Origin: [Clostridium] symbiosum | Lineage (GTDB): Bacteria > Bacillota > Clostridia > Lachnospirales > Lachnospiraceae | NCBI GenBank assembly: GCA_036419695.1 | Contig: CP143946.1 | Coordinates: 3,714,001-3,778,000 of the forward strand | Length of the DNA stretch: 64,000 nucleotides | Reading direction: 5' to 3' | In this document: positions 49,465 through 58,000 of the stretch, one piece after another | Layout of the letters: every line of letters begins with the position of its first letter | How positions within the stretch are numbered: the first letter of the stretch is position 1 | Position numbers and translations under genes: made by a program | Notes under the pieces: generated by a model | Told to the model about the DNA's origin: nothing | What the model saw: only the letters and a program-made list of their open reading frames with translations | Databases searched by the model: none

Positions 49465-49586
49465 TCGTTTCCGCTATGTTTTCTTGTATTTTTTTAAGGG
49501 CATTCCCTGCGTTTACCACGAATTTACACTAATTTCTTGAACTTTTAACAGTTTCTTTACAAAAAGGCAACTCTCCCACCGCCGTC

Positions 49587-49644
49587 AAAAAGGAGCTGCA
49601 AAATGGCACAAAACACAGTGGTGTTTCATGTCATTTTACAGCTC
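49587..49644 (-). terminator. Terminator of the first TRAP binding-protein gene
   Basis: GAGCTG and AAAATG on one arm pair with CATTTT and CAGCTC on the other, with an inner AAACAC/GTGTTT stem; minus-strand TTTTT follows. It has the same design as the terminator at 51062-51116. Confidence 0.75.
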
Positions 49645-49662
49645 TTTCATGTTGTCCGTCTG

Positions 49663-50748
49663 CTATTTTTCCTTTTTCGATTCCGCTTCCAGGCTATTCT
49701 GTAAAACGCTTCCGAGGCCGCCCGCATAATCATCAATCTCTTTATACAACGTCTTCACGCTGTCAAGCTCCAGAATTTCATCGAAAAATCCGGTATCATA
49801 ATTGATAATTGTCATTCCATTATCCGTCAGTATCTTCTTATTCGTTTCGTCAATCTCCAGCATAACGGGACGCATCTCCGCAAGCGCTTCATTTACCGCC
49901 TGATTCAGCGCTTCCTGATATTCCGGTGCAAGCCCGTCGTAGGCTTTCTTACTGATGCATATTTGATTTGCATATAAAATATGGTTTGTACAGGCCAAAA
50001 ATTTCTGAATCTCATGGAGATTCGCTCCTGCTATCGTATCGGCCGCATTTTCCTCGGCGTCAATGATGCCGGACTGGAGCGCAAAGTAGACCTCTGACCA
50101 TGCGAGGGGTGTCGGCTCCGCACCGATCGCCGTCCAGAACGCCATATGGTTGGAATTGCCCATCGTCCTGATTTGCATTCCCTTAAAGTCGGCAAGGTTG
50201 CTGAGATCCCGGTTTGCAGTCGTCAGACGGTAGGTCGCATTCTGCAAGATCCCCAGCAGATGTAATCCCGCCTCTTCGTAACCAAGGGACAGCTTCCGGC
50301 GAAACTCGGAATCCCCGCCGTTACATACTGCGTCAATCGTGTCACCGTCGTATTTTGCAAAAACCATAGGAAGATCCAGTGCCGCCAGGCTCGGGACAAA
50401 CGGTACGACCGGGGCTGTCTGGGAAACCATTATCTGAACATCGTTGTATTGCATCTGACGAACTAACTCCTCGTCATTACCAAGTTCTCCATTGTGAAAA
50501 AGATCGATGGTGAGTTTTCCACCCGTAATCCGTGCCACATTTTCTGCCACTTTATCAAAAAATATCTGCCCGGCCGCTCCCTTTGAAATGGAATCGGCGC
50601 CGATCAGTTCCACCGGCTCCAAATCCTCAAACCCCGGCGCCCCCTTAATCTCCTGTTCCGTGCCTGTTTCCACACCGCCGCAGGCCGTTAGAAACACTGC
50701 CGTTGCTGCCGCAAGCGCGGCTCCTGCAAAACTATGAATTCTTCTCAT
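49663..50748 (-). CDS. DctP-type TRAP transporter solute-binding lipoprotein, copy A
   Basis: 361 residues. The lipoprotein signal ends LTAC with Cys23 as lipid site. The DctP core carries MQIRTMGNSNHMAFW and PTPLAWSEVYFALQSGIIDAEEN, which contain the family's ligand-binding Arg and the conserved helix. It binds an organic anion, usually a carboxylate or sugar acid, outside the membrane for a DctQM permease; no permease gene is in the window. Most residues are shared with the protein at 51137-52219, so the two are recent tandem duplicates. It has its own upstream region (50749-51008). GGGAGG precedes the ATG. Confidence 0.9.
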   Translation of the reverse strand: MRRIHSFAGAALAAATAVFLTACGGVETGTEQEIKGAPGFEDLEPVELIGADSISKGAAGQIFFDKVAENVARITGGKLTIDLFHNGELGNDEELVRQMQYNDVQIMVSQTAPVVPFVPSLAALDLPMVFAKYDGDTIDAVCNGGDSEFRRKLSLGYEEAGLHLLGILQNATYRLTTANRDLSNLADFKGMQIRTMGNSNHMAFWTAIGAEPTPLAWSEVYFALQSGIIDAEENAADTIAGANLHEIQKFLACTNHILYANQICISKKAYDGLAPEYQEALNQAVNEALAEMRPVMLEIDETNKKILTDNGMTIINYDTGFFDEILELDSVKTLYKEIDDYAGGLGSVLQNSLEAESKKEK

Positions 50749-51008
50749 TTTTAAATTTTCCTCCCATCAGATTTTCGTTGCCGTTCACAGATTCTCTCGT
50801 TTTCTATCATACTCTCTGTTTGCATTCGACCATTATGCCGATATTATAGAGCATGTAGTTCAGAAATACTAATGACAATTATTCATGCAATACCATTAAA
50901 ATTCGCATATATTTCTGTTAATTTTAACTTTTTCTTTACACATCCAGATCAATTTATCATATAGATTTATAGACAGTCTTTGAAGTATTCCAGCGTCTTC
51001 GTGCGAGT
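50749..51008. other. Upstream region of TRAP binding-protein copy A
   Basis: AT-rich and non-coding. A minus-strand TATAAT near 50846 lacks a good -35. GAAATACTAAT (50868-50878) recurs at 55036-55046 and could be a shared regulator contact. Confidence 0.3.
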
Positions 51009-51065
51009 GCGCATCCTGCCCGGAGGGCTTTTTATATCATAGAAGCGCTTTCCTATGATATAAAA
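51009..51065. repeat. Dispersed palindromic module after a terminator, copy 2
   Basis: Contains GGAGGGCTTTTTATATCATA and the inverted arm TCCTATGATATAAAA, as at 9527-9582; the flanking CTG-CCGG stretch is also shared. Confidence 0.7.
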
Positions 51066-51116
51066 AAGAGCTGCCAAATGATACAAACACACTGGTGTTT
51101 CCTATCATTTGGCAGC
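51062..51116 (-). terminator. Terminator of the second TRAP binding-protein gene
   Basis: GCTGCCAAATGATA and TATCATTTGGCAGC form a perfect 14-bp stem with an inner AAACAC/GTGTTT stem; minus-strand TTTTTT follows. Confidence 0.85.
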
Positions 51117-51136
51117 CCCTTCTCATGATCCGTCTG

Positions 51137-52219
51137 CTATTTTTCCTTTATTGATTCCATCTCCAAGCTATCCTGTAAAACGCTTCCGAGGCCGTCCACG
51201 GATGCATCTATCTCCTTATAAAGCTGCTTTACACTGTCGAGCGCCAGCACCTCATCAAAAAATGCATCGTCATATGTGATAATCCTCATTCCGTGCTCCT
51301 CAAGCGTTTTCCTGTTCGTCTCGTCAATCTCCAGAAGCATCCGACGCATGTCGGCATTCGCTTCATCCACCGCCTGTTTAAGCGCCTGCCGGTATTCCGG
51401 CGCCAGTTCCTCATAGGCCTTCTGGGTGATACATATCTGGTTTGCATAGAGGATGTGGTTTGTGCAGGCCAGAACCTTCTGGATTTCATACAGGTTCGCC
51501 CCCACTATGGTATCCGCCGCATTTTCCTGCGCATCCACGGTGCCCGACTGCAGCGCAAAGTAGACCTCGGACCACGCGAGAGGCGTCGGTTCCGCTCCGA
51601 TGGCGGTCCAGAATGCCATATGGTTGGAATTGCCCATGGTGCGGATTTGCAGACCCTTAAAATCCCTGAGCGTGGACAGATCCCGGTTTGCGGTGGTCAG
51701 CCGGTACGTTGCATTCTGCATGATGCCCAGCAGATGCAGGCCCGATTTCTCATAGCTTTCGGACAGTTTCCGGTGGAATTCGCTGTCCTCTCCATTGAAC
51801 ACGGCGTCGATTGTGTCGCCGTCATATTTTGCAAAAACCATCGGCAGATCCAGGGCCGCAAGCTCCGGGACGAAAGAGACGGCGGGCGCTGTCTGGGACA
51901 CGGTCAGGTGAATGTCGTTAAACCGCATCTGACGGAAAATCTCCTCGTCATTGCCGAGTTCCCCGTTGTGGAACAGATCCAGGGTCAATTTTCCCCCGGT
52001 AATCCGGTCCACGTTCTCAGCTACTTTTTGAAAAAATATCTGTCCGGCCGCTCCTTTGGCATTGGCATCCGCGCCGATCAGAACCACCTGATCCAGATGC
52101 TCAAATCCAGGCGCTCCCACAACCGTCTCCTCCTGGAACAGTTTTCCGCCGCAGGCCGAAAGCGACAGCGCCATCCCTGCCGCCAGTAATGTCCCCACAA
52201 TAACACCCGTTTTTTTCAT
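51137..52219 (-). CDS. DctP-type TRAP transporter solute-binding lipoprotein, copy B
   Basis: 360 residues, lipobox LSAC with Cys23. The binding core matches copy A: LQIRTMGNSNHMAFW, PTPLAWSEVYFALQSGTVDAQEN, and TLDLFHNGELGND upstream. AGGAGGAG precedes the ATG, which lies 29 bp after the SDR gene, so it is the third gene of an isomerase-SDR-binding-protein unit. That operon suggests the ligand is a sugar acid or related polyol-acid that the SDR and the TIM-barrel enzyme then convert. DctQ and DctM are absent, so it must share a permease encoded elsewhere. Confidence 0.9.
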   Translation of the reverse strand: MKKTGVIVGTLLAAGMALSLSACGGKLFQEETVVGAPGFEHLDQVVLIGADANAKGAAGQIFFQKVAENVDRITGGKLTLDLFHNGELGNDEEIFRQMRFNDIHLTVSQTAPAVSFVPELAALDLPMVFAKYDGDTIDAVFNGEDSEFHRKLSESYEKSGLHLLGIMQNATYRLTTANRDLSTLRDFKGLQIRTMGNSNHMAFWTAIGAEPTPLAWSEVYFALQSGTVDAQENAADTIVGANLYEIQKVLACTNHILYANQICITQKAYEELAPEYRQALKQAVDEANADMRRMLLEIDETNRKTLEEHGMRIITYDDAFFDEVLALDSVKQLYKEIDASVDGLGSVLQDSLEMESIKEK

Positions 52220-52248
52220 ATATAGTCTCCTCCTGTGCCTTACAAATA

Positions 52249-53004
52249 TTAATATTGCAGCCCGCCGTTGACATCCAGGATTTCACCGGTTGTCCAGGCC
52301 GCGTCATCGCTTCCAAGATAGGCAATCGCCGCCGCTATATCCTCCAGCTCTCCCAGCCGCGGGATCCGTACGCCCTCCGAAAGTTTGTCAATCTTATCCT
52401 GCGAAAGTGTTAAGAACATCCGTCCTTTGATCGGCCCCGGCGCCACGCTGTTAACCGTAATGTTCCACGGTCCCAGCTCATAGCCGAGAAGCTGTGTCAT
52501 TCCCACTACCGCCGCCTTGGACGCCGCATAGTTGACTCCCACTCCGGGACGCCCTGTTCTGCCGCCAAGGGAAGATATCAGGACAATTCTACCATATTTT
52601 TGTCTTTTCATCACCGGGACTACCGATTTTGTTGAATGAAAAACTCCCGTCAGATTGATATTAATCACATCCTGCCAGTCCTTCTCACTCATTTCATCAA
52701 TTGGATAATGGCGGACAATGCCGGCCGTCGCCACCAGCACGTCGAGTTTTCCAAATTCCTTCACCGTAAAACCGGCGGCTTTCACGCAGTCCTCATAGTC
52801 GCAGACATTGCCCTGTACCACCTTTATCCTGCCATCCTCAAAACCGGATTCCATCAGTTTCTTTTTTGTTTCCGCCAGGCCCTCTTCCGATAAATCCGTA
52901 AGCACAACCCTGGCGCCCTCTGAAAGCAGCCGTTTTGCCGCAGCCGCCGCGATGTCGCCCGCTCCCCCTGTGATTAAAACAACTTTCTCATCAAATCGGT
53001 TCAT
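52249..53004 (-). CDS. SDR-family NAD(P)-dependent dehydrogenase
   Basis: 251 residues, classical short-chain dehydrogenase. The dinucleotide motif is TGGAGDIA, where the family usually has TGGxxGIG; ATAG replaces NNAG. The catalytic Ser (SSLGG) and Tyr/Lys (YAASK) are present, and the C-terminal PGPIKGRM and TGEILDVNGG fit the 3-oxoacyl reductase/sugar dehydrogenase group. The start at 53004 is chosen because GGGAGG is 7 nt upstream; the ATG at 53010 is too close to it. The gene overlaps the 3' end of the upstream isomerase gene by 14 bp. Likely oxidises a sugar acid or polyol imported through the neighbouring TRAP system. Confidence 0.9.
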   Translation of the reverse strand: MNRFDEKVVLITGGAGDIAAAAAKRLLSEGARVVLTDLSEEGLAETKKKLMESGFEDGRIKVVQGNVCDYEDCVKAAGFTVKEFGKLDVLVATAGIVRHYPIDEMSEKDWQDVININLTGVFHSTKSVVPVMKRQKYGRIVLISSLGGRTGRPGVGVNYAASKAAVVGMTQLLGYELGPWNITVNSVAPGPIKGRMFLTLSQDKIDKLSEGVRIPRLGELEDIAAAIAYLGSDDAAWTTGEILDVNGGLQY

Positions 53005-53821
53005 TTTCATCCTCCCTCATACATCTCTTTGCCCATTTAAGCGCCTGCCCTGCATACGCCTCGTATCCCATCTGTGCAACCCGTTTTAAATTCGGTATCT
53101 CAAGTCCCCGGATGACATTCCGGTTGGGAATATTCATGATAATGTCACGAATCGGTACTGCCCCTTCTCCCGGATACAGCCGTTCGGCACGCCCCGTATG
53201 TACCAGACTCTCCCGATCCTCCGGAATTTCCTTACCGGCGTCGCACAGATGCGCACAGACAAACCATTCCGGCGGCAGCTCCGGCAGCTCGTTTATATTA
53301 ACCCGGGATCGGTAAAAATGCAGCGTATCCACAATAATGCCGACGTTTTTCTTGCCCGAAGCCAGAAGCAGCTCCTTTGCCTCCCGCAGGTTCTTCACGC
53401 TGGACCAGGTAACAAATTCCAGATTGACCGTGATTCCGTAATTTTCCGCCAGCCCGCAGAGCTCACAGAATTTTTCCGTATAATATGCCTTGTCATCGGT
53501 CCAGATGTTGGATAAGACATGGCGTACGCCAAGCTCGGCGGCCGCCTCCAGGCACGGCTCGTATCCCCTGATATCGACGCCGTCAAAAATCCTGGTATTC
53601 TCAATCCCGTCTATCTCAATCCCGGTCTCCCGGACGGCCTGTTTTATTTCCGAAAAAAGTTTCCTGTCCTTTGCAATATCAAACGTCTTTTCTCCCTCCA
53701 CGCCCATCGGTATCGTCCGGAGCGCGACGGAATCATAACCGGTCCGGTCCGCAATCCGGATCATCTCCGGCGGAGGACAGGTAATATCGGTCAGATGTAC
53801 GAGCTGATATTTTGTTTTCAT
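52991..53821 (-). CDS. Sugar phosphate isomerase/epimerase-like TIM-barrel protein
   Basis: 276 residues of the AP-endonuclease-2/xylose-isomerase-like superfamily. Metal-site residues are visible in VNLEFVTWSS, IIVDTLHFYRS and VCAHLCDAGK, with LEIPN near the end (Glu, Asp, His and Glu of the barrel). Members isomerise or epimerise keto sugars and inositol-type compounds. It is the first gene of the operon isomerase-SDR-TRAP binding protein, divergent from a LysR gene across duplicated DNA. AAGAGGGG precedes the ATG. The exact substrate is unknown. Confidence 0.82.
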   Translation of the reverse strand: MKTKYQLVHLTDITCPPPEMIRIADRTGYDSVALRTIPMGVEGEKTFDIAKDRKLFSEIKQAVRETGIEIDGIENTRIFDGVDIRGYEPCLEAAAELGVRHVLSNIWTDDKAYYTEKFCELCGLAENYGITVNLEFVTWSSVKNLREAKELLLASGKKNVGIIVDTLHFYRSRVNINELPELPPEWFVCAHLCDAGKEIPEDRESLVHTGRAERLYPGEGAVPIRDIIMNIPNRNVIRGLEIPNLKRVAQMGYEAYAGQALKWAKRCMREDENEPI

Positions 53822-53880
53822 TGTTATACCCCTCTTTTCTCTATCTTCTTAAGGTTAAGGCTTCACCTTCCCCGCGGCTT

Positions 53881-53960
53881 TATGGTATAATGTCGGCGTA
53901 GCGGACATTATACTGCGCATACCGTTTTCTGCGTCTACCGCAGAAATAGGGCGCTAAGTT
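53881..53960. repeat. 80-bp duplicated sequence, copy 1
   Basis: Differs from 53991-54070 at only two positions. It contains two inverted repeats (TATAATGTC/GACATTATA and TTTCTGCG/CGCAGAAA) and a TATAAT on each strand. Confidence 0.85.
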
Positions 53961-53990
53961 CCGTCGGAGACACCGTATTCACGGAGTGAA

Positions 53991-54070
53991 TATGGTATAA
54001 TATCGGCGTAGCGGACATTATACTGCGCATACCATTTTCTGCGTCTACCGCAGAAATAGGGCGCTAAGTT
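53991..54070. repeat. 80-bp duplicated sequence, copy 2
   Basis: Starts exactly 110 bp after copy 1, separated by a 30-bp spacer that itself contains a CCGT/ACGG hairpin. It ends 22 bp before the LysR start, so it overlaps that gene's leader or promoter. Confidence 0.85.
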
Positions 54071-54092
54071 CATCCAAAACGGAGGAAGGAAA

Positions 54093-55001
54093 ATGAATCT
54101 TCAACAACTGCGTTATTTCCAGACGATTGCGGAGCTGGAGAGCTACACAAAAGCATCCCGTAAGCTGCTCATTGCACAGCCGAGCCTCAGCCACTCCATC
54201 GCCGATCTGGAAGCCGAACTCAATGCCCCTCTCTTCTACAAGATTGGCCGCGGCATCAGGATTACGGAATACGGCGAACGTTTCCTGATTCATGTCAATA
54301 AAATTCTGAGTGAACTCGATCTCGCAACTTCGGAAATACACAGCATGCGAAATTCCAACAGCGGTAAAATCCGTATGGCTGTCGGTTATACACTTCAAAG
54401 CCACTTCATTCCGGATATGATAAGCAGTTTCCATCAAAACCCGGAAAACCGTCTCGTCCAGTTTGAGTTTATCGATCAGCACGCCGCCATGATGGAAAAT
54501 GCATTTCACCAGAAAATAATCGACCTGGGCTTTGGCGCCAGGATTCCCAGCGATAAGATAGAATTTTACCATCTGTACGACGAGGAGCTGATCGCGATTG
54601 TACCGAACAATCATCCTCTTTCACACGCCGGACATGTTACGCTGTCCCGACTGCTTGAAGAACCGCTGATTTCCTATACCCGCAACTGCGGTACCCGTTA
54701 CTGTCTCGACGGAATATTTGAACAGTTTCATCTCACTCCCCATATTCTGCAGGAGGCGGAAAATGAGAAGATGATTGCCGCCGCCGTTTCTTCCGGCCTC
54801 GGAGTGGGAATTATCCCACAGATTCCCGAGCTGCAGGTTTTAAATGTAACCCCGCTGGTTCTCGAATCGTCAGCGCTCAGCCGCCCCCTCTATTTATGCT
54901 GGCCAAAAAATGAGATCCTGCCGCCGTTTGTCCGCAATTTCAAAGACTATGTCATTGCCCGGCTGGAGGAAACCAGAGGCTCCCATTCCAGTTCTTTCTG
55001 A
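54093..55001 (+). CDS. LysR-family regulator, divergent from the isomerase/SDR/TRAP operon
   Basis: 302 residues: helix-turn-helix (LQQLRYFQTIAELESYTKAS, then LLIAQPSLSHSIADLEAEL) and an effector domain. GGAGGAAGG precedes the ATG. The divergent layout is typical for control of the neighbouring operon, here probably induction by the imported sugar acid (inference). The intergenic space holds the two 80-bp copies, which could carry duplicated binding sites. Confidence 0.88.
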   Translation: MNLQQLRYFQTIAELESYTKASRKLLIAQPSLSHSIADLEAELNAPLFYKIGRGIRITEYGERFLIHVNKILSELDLATSEIHSMRNSNSGKIRMAVGYTLQSHFIPDMISSFHQNPENRLVQFEFIDQHAAMMENAFHQKIIDLGFGARIPSDKIEFYHLYDEELIAIVPNNHPLSHAGHVTLSRLLEEPLISYTRNCGTRYCLDGIFEQFHLTPHILQEAENEKMIAAAVSSGLGVGIIPQIPELQVLNVTPLVLESSALSRPLYLCWPKNEILPPFVRNFKDYVIARLEETRGSHSSSF

Positions 55002-55387
55002 TGATCATCATGGCCCTATTATAAAGGAACCGGTGCGGAAATACTAATATTACATTCCGATATAATATATTCGTTTTACGCATAGGTTTTCCGTTACGGT
55101 TTCCAGGGATGCCCTTGTTTTTTCTCCCTCTATCCTGTATAGTAACTGGTGTAACGGCGCGGCCGCATTCAGCTATGCAGCCGTAACGGCACACTGTTTC
55201 ACGCTCACTCCAAAGCTTTGCCCGTTTTTTCAAAACGGATGAACCGGCTGAGGGGGAAGCCTGAGAATCGTAATCCCGCTGTTTGTCCCGGATTTCTTTT
55301 TCCGGCTGTTCCCCGTCAGTTGCCTCGGTTTGAGCGGTGATAACCCGAGTTATCCACACAACAAAAAAAGAGAGGACTGAATCAATT
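55002..55387. other. Intergenic region upstream of the ABC importer
   Basis: Non-coding. A CGGC-GCAT/ATGC-GCCG hairpin lies near 55160-55186, and GGTGATAAC/GTTATCC near 55338-55357 forms a short stem just before the gene. I compared it with the TPP, cobalamin and molybdate motifs and found no match. A plus-strand TATAAT at about 55061 is a possible promoter. Confidence 0.35.
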
Positions 55388-56488
55388 ATGAAAAAATTAA
55401 TACCCGTTTTTATGGCTCTTGCCATGACCGCAGCTTCCCTTGCAGGCTGCTCTTCCAACAACCGGGCCGCCGGAACCACGGCCGCCGAAAGCCAGGCGCC
55501 GCAGGCTGAAACCGGTGAAAGCAGTGAAGCTTTACCGCCTGACGAAGAAACGGCTCCGGCCGAAAATACGCAGGAAACTACCGGCGGCACGGCAGAAGGA
55601 GCCATCCGGGTGGGCTCGTTAAAAGGACCTACCTCCATGGGACTTGTCTCCCTGATGAATTCCGGCGCCTCCGCCAATCAATATGATTTTAAGATGGTCA
55701 CCGCCGCCGATGAACTGGTCGCTTCCGTAGCCTCAGGAAAGCTGGATATCGCCCTGGTTCCCGCCAATGTGGCAAGTGTCCTGTACAATAAAACGGAAGG
55801 CGGCATCTCCGTGATCGATATCAATACACTGGGAGTGCTCTATATTGTTTCTTCCGATGATTCCATCAAGTCCGTCGCCGACCTGAAGGGTAAAACAGTC
55901 TATCTGACCGGAAAGGGAACGACACCCGACTACGTGATTAAGTACCTGTTAAAGGCAAACGGCCTTGCCGAAACCGACGTAAGATTAGAATATAAATCCG
56001 AGCCCACCGAAGTTGCCGCCGTGTTAAAAGAGAAACCGGATGCCATCGGCCTGCTCCCGCAGCCGTTTGTAACCGTGGCCTGCGCCCAGAATGAGGCTCT
56101 TAAGATTGTGCTTGATCTGACCGCAGAGTGGGATAAGGTGCAGGGCGAAGACGGCAGCCGTCTTGTGACGGGCGTTACGATTGTCACCAACGATTTCCTG
56201 AAAAAGAATGAGGAGGCCGTAAAGGTATTCCTCTCCGACCACAAAGTTTCCGCCGAGGCAGCCGTTTCAAACCCGGACGCCACCGCCGATCAGATTGTCC
56301 AGGCAGGCATTATCGAAAAGGCGCCGATTGCAAAAAAAGCGCTGCCCTACTGCAACATTACCTTCATTGAGGGCGAAGAGATGAAGGCTGCCCTGGCCGG
56401 TTACCTGAACGTCCTGTATGAGCAGGATCCGAAATCCGTAGGCGGCAAACTCCCGGCCGACGGTTTCTATTACACCGCCAAACAGTAA
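55388..56488 (+). CDS. ABC importer substrate-binding lipoprotein (NitT/TauT/SsuA-like)
   Basis: 366 residues. The lipobox LAGC gives Cys20 as lipid site, followed by a long acidic/Thr-rich linker (about residues 22-75). The periplasmic-binding fold begins AIRVGSLKGPTSMGLVSLMN. DIALVPANVASVLYN and the hinge SVADLKGKTVYLTGKGTTPDYVIKYLL are typical of NMT1/SsuA-like proteins, which bind sulfonates, nitrate, or pyrimidine and thiamin precursors. The start at 55388 follows GAGAGG with long spacing. A permease and an ATPase follow in order. Substrate unknown; no riboswitch supports a vitamin role. Confidence 0.87.
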   Translation: MKKLIPVFMALAMTAASLAGCSSNNRAAGTTAAESQAPQAETGESSEALPPDEETAPAENTQETTGGTAEGAIRVGSLKGPTSMGLVSLMNSGASANQYDFKMVTAADELVASVASGKLDIALVPANVASVLYNKTEGGISVIDINTLGVLYIVSSDDSIKSVADLKGKTVYLTGKGTTPDYVIKYLLKANGLAETDVRLEYKSEPTEVAAVLKEKPDAIGLLPQPFVTVACAQNEALKIVLDLTAEWDKVQGEDGSRLVTGVTIVTNDFLKKNEEAVKVFLSDHKVSAEAAVSNPDATADQIVQAGIIEKAPIAKKALPYCNITFIEGEEMKAALAGYLNVLYEQDPKSVGGKLPADGFYYTAKQ

Positions 56489-56520
56489 AAAATGAAATTT
56501 CCATCCGGAGACAGCAGAAT

Positions 56521-57306
56521 ATGAATACCCAGAGTAACGGAAAGACATCAGAAAAATCGAACAGTAAAAATATCGCCGGAAAAACCGCAATCGTACTTTT
56601 CTGGCTCATCCTGTGGCAGGTTTTGTCTGCCGCAGTCAATAATTCCATCCTGTTTGTGGGGCCGGCCGATGTGCTGGCCTCCCTGTCGTCCCAGATCGGC
56701 ACATTTGATTTCTGGAAGACCATCGGCCTGTCCTCCCTGCGCATCTGCACGGGATTTACCGCCGCATTTTTCTGCGGGATTCTGACAGGCTGCCTGGCCT
56801 TCCGCTTTCCATTCCTGGATGAACTTCTGGCCCCGGTGATGCTCCTTTTAAAGTCCATTCCCGTGGCCTCCTTTGTCATCCTGGCCCTGATCTGGACCGG
56901 CGCGGAGAACCTGTCGGTCTTTATCGCATTCACGATCGTCCTTCCGATGCTGTACACTGCAACGCTGTCGGGCCTCAAAAGCGCCGACGACAAGCTGCTT
57001 GAGATGGCGCGCGTCTTCCGTCTCTCCTTCTTCCGGAAAGTAAAGGCCGTATACCTGCCCGCTCTGCTGCCCTATCTGCTGACCAGCGTAAGGACGGCCC
57101 TTGGAATGAGCTTCAAATCCGGCGTGGCCGCCGAGGTCATCGGCGTCCCCAGCTATTCCATCGGTGAAAAACTCTACATGTCAAAAATTTACCTCGACAC
57201 GGCCGGGCTTTTTGCCTGGACTCTTGTGATTATCGCCGTCACCTTTTTCTTTGAGCGGCTGTTCCTGCTCTTAATCGGCTCTCTGGACAGAAAAAAGCAG
57301 GGATAA
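56521..57306 (+). CDS. ABC importer permease (SsuC/TauC-like)
   Basis: 261 residues with about six membrane segments. The coupling loop reads LLEMARVFRLSFFRKVKAVYLPALLPYLLTSVRTALGMSFKSGVAAE, matching the EAA motif of this permease class. It follows the binding protein after 32 bp and precedes the ATPase after 91 bp, completing an importer. Confidence 0.9.
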   Translation: MNTQSNGKTSEKSNSKNIAGKTAIVLFWLILWQVLSAAVNNSILFVGPADVLASLSSQIGTFDFWKTIGLSSLRICTGFTAAFFCGILTGCLAFRFPFLDELLAPVMLLLKSIPVASFVILALIWTGAENLSVFIAFTIVLPMLYTATLSGLKSADDKLLEMARVFRLSFFRKVKAVYLPALLPYLLTSVRTALGMSFKSGVAAEVIGVPSYSIGEKLYMSKIYLDTAGLFAWTLVIIAVTFFFERLFLLLIGSLDRKKQG

Positions 57307-57397
57307 TGCGTCCCGGTACATATGGTACAATATACGGTACGGCTCTTTACGGACTGTCCCATAATCACCGAAACATCCATCCATCAGGAGGTTTTAA

Positions 57398-58000
57398 ATG
57401 GAACTGATACTCGAAAACATCACAAAATCATACGGCTCCCTGCCCGTTCTCTCCGGCGTCAGCTTAAAAATCGCATCCCCGGACATCTGCTGCCTGATGG
57501 CTCCTTCAGGAATGGGCAAGACAACGCTGTTCCGCCTGATCCTGGGACTCGAAAAGCCCGACTCCGGCACAATCACCTCCTCTCCCGAAAAAATCCGTTT
57601 TTCCGCGGTCTTCCAGGAGGACAGGCTGATTCCCGAATTTTCCCCTCTGGAAAATACCGCCCTCGTCCTGCCCGGACGCACCGACAGGAACTGGCTTTTC
57701 AAAGAGATGGCAAGGCTGCTGCCCGAGGAGGCGTTAAACCGCCCCGTCTCCACCCTGAGCGGCGGCATGAAGAGGCGCTGCGCACTGCTGCGTGCCCTGC
57801 TGGCTCCCTGCGATATGTTTATTTTCGACGAACCGTTCACCGGCCTGGATGAAAAAACAAAAGACAGGGCCATCCGCTACCTTCTGGAGAAAGCAGACGG
57901 ACGTCCTGTCCTCTTATCCACCCACGACCGGAACGATGCCAGCCTGCTGGGCGGTAAAATTATTACAATTCAGCATGAAATACTTAATTCCGCTCCTTAG
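57398..58000 (+). CDS. ABC importer ATPase (SsuB/TauB-like)
   Basis: 200 residues, shorter than the usual 230-250. Walker A APSGMGKTT, a Q-loop in AVFQEDRLIPEFS, the signature LSGGMKRR, Walker B MFIFDEPFTGLD and the switch His in LLSTHDRND are all intact. CAGGAGG precedes the ATG. Its 3' end overlaps that of the convergent HAD gene by 17 bp. Confidence 0.9.
   Translation: MELILENITKSYGSLPVLSGVSLKIASPDICCLMAPSGMGKTTLFRLILGLEKPDSGTITSSPEKIRFSAVFQEDRLIPEFSPLENTALVLPGRTDRNWLFKEMARLLPEEALNRPVSTLSGGMKRRCALLRALLAPCDMFIFDEPFTGLDEKTKDRAIRYLLEKADGRPVLLSTHDRNDASLLGGKIITIQHEILNSAP

Noticed and set aside
55160..55387. Possible riboswitch upstream of the ABC importer
   Set aside because: The region contains CTGAG-like words, but the TPP, cobalamin and molybdate conserved cores are not present in order; only short local hairpins remain.
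54952..55677. A 241-codon minus-strand frame
   Set aside because: It overlaps the 3' end of the LysR gene and the 5' end of the ABC binding protein on the other strand; composition is non-protein-like.
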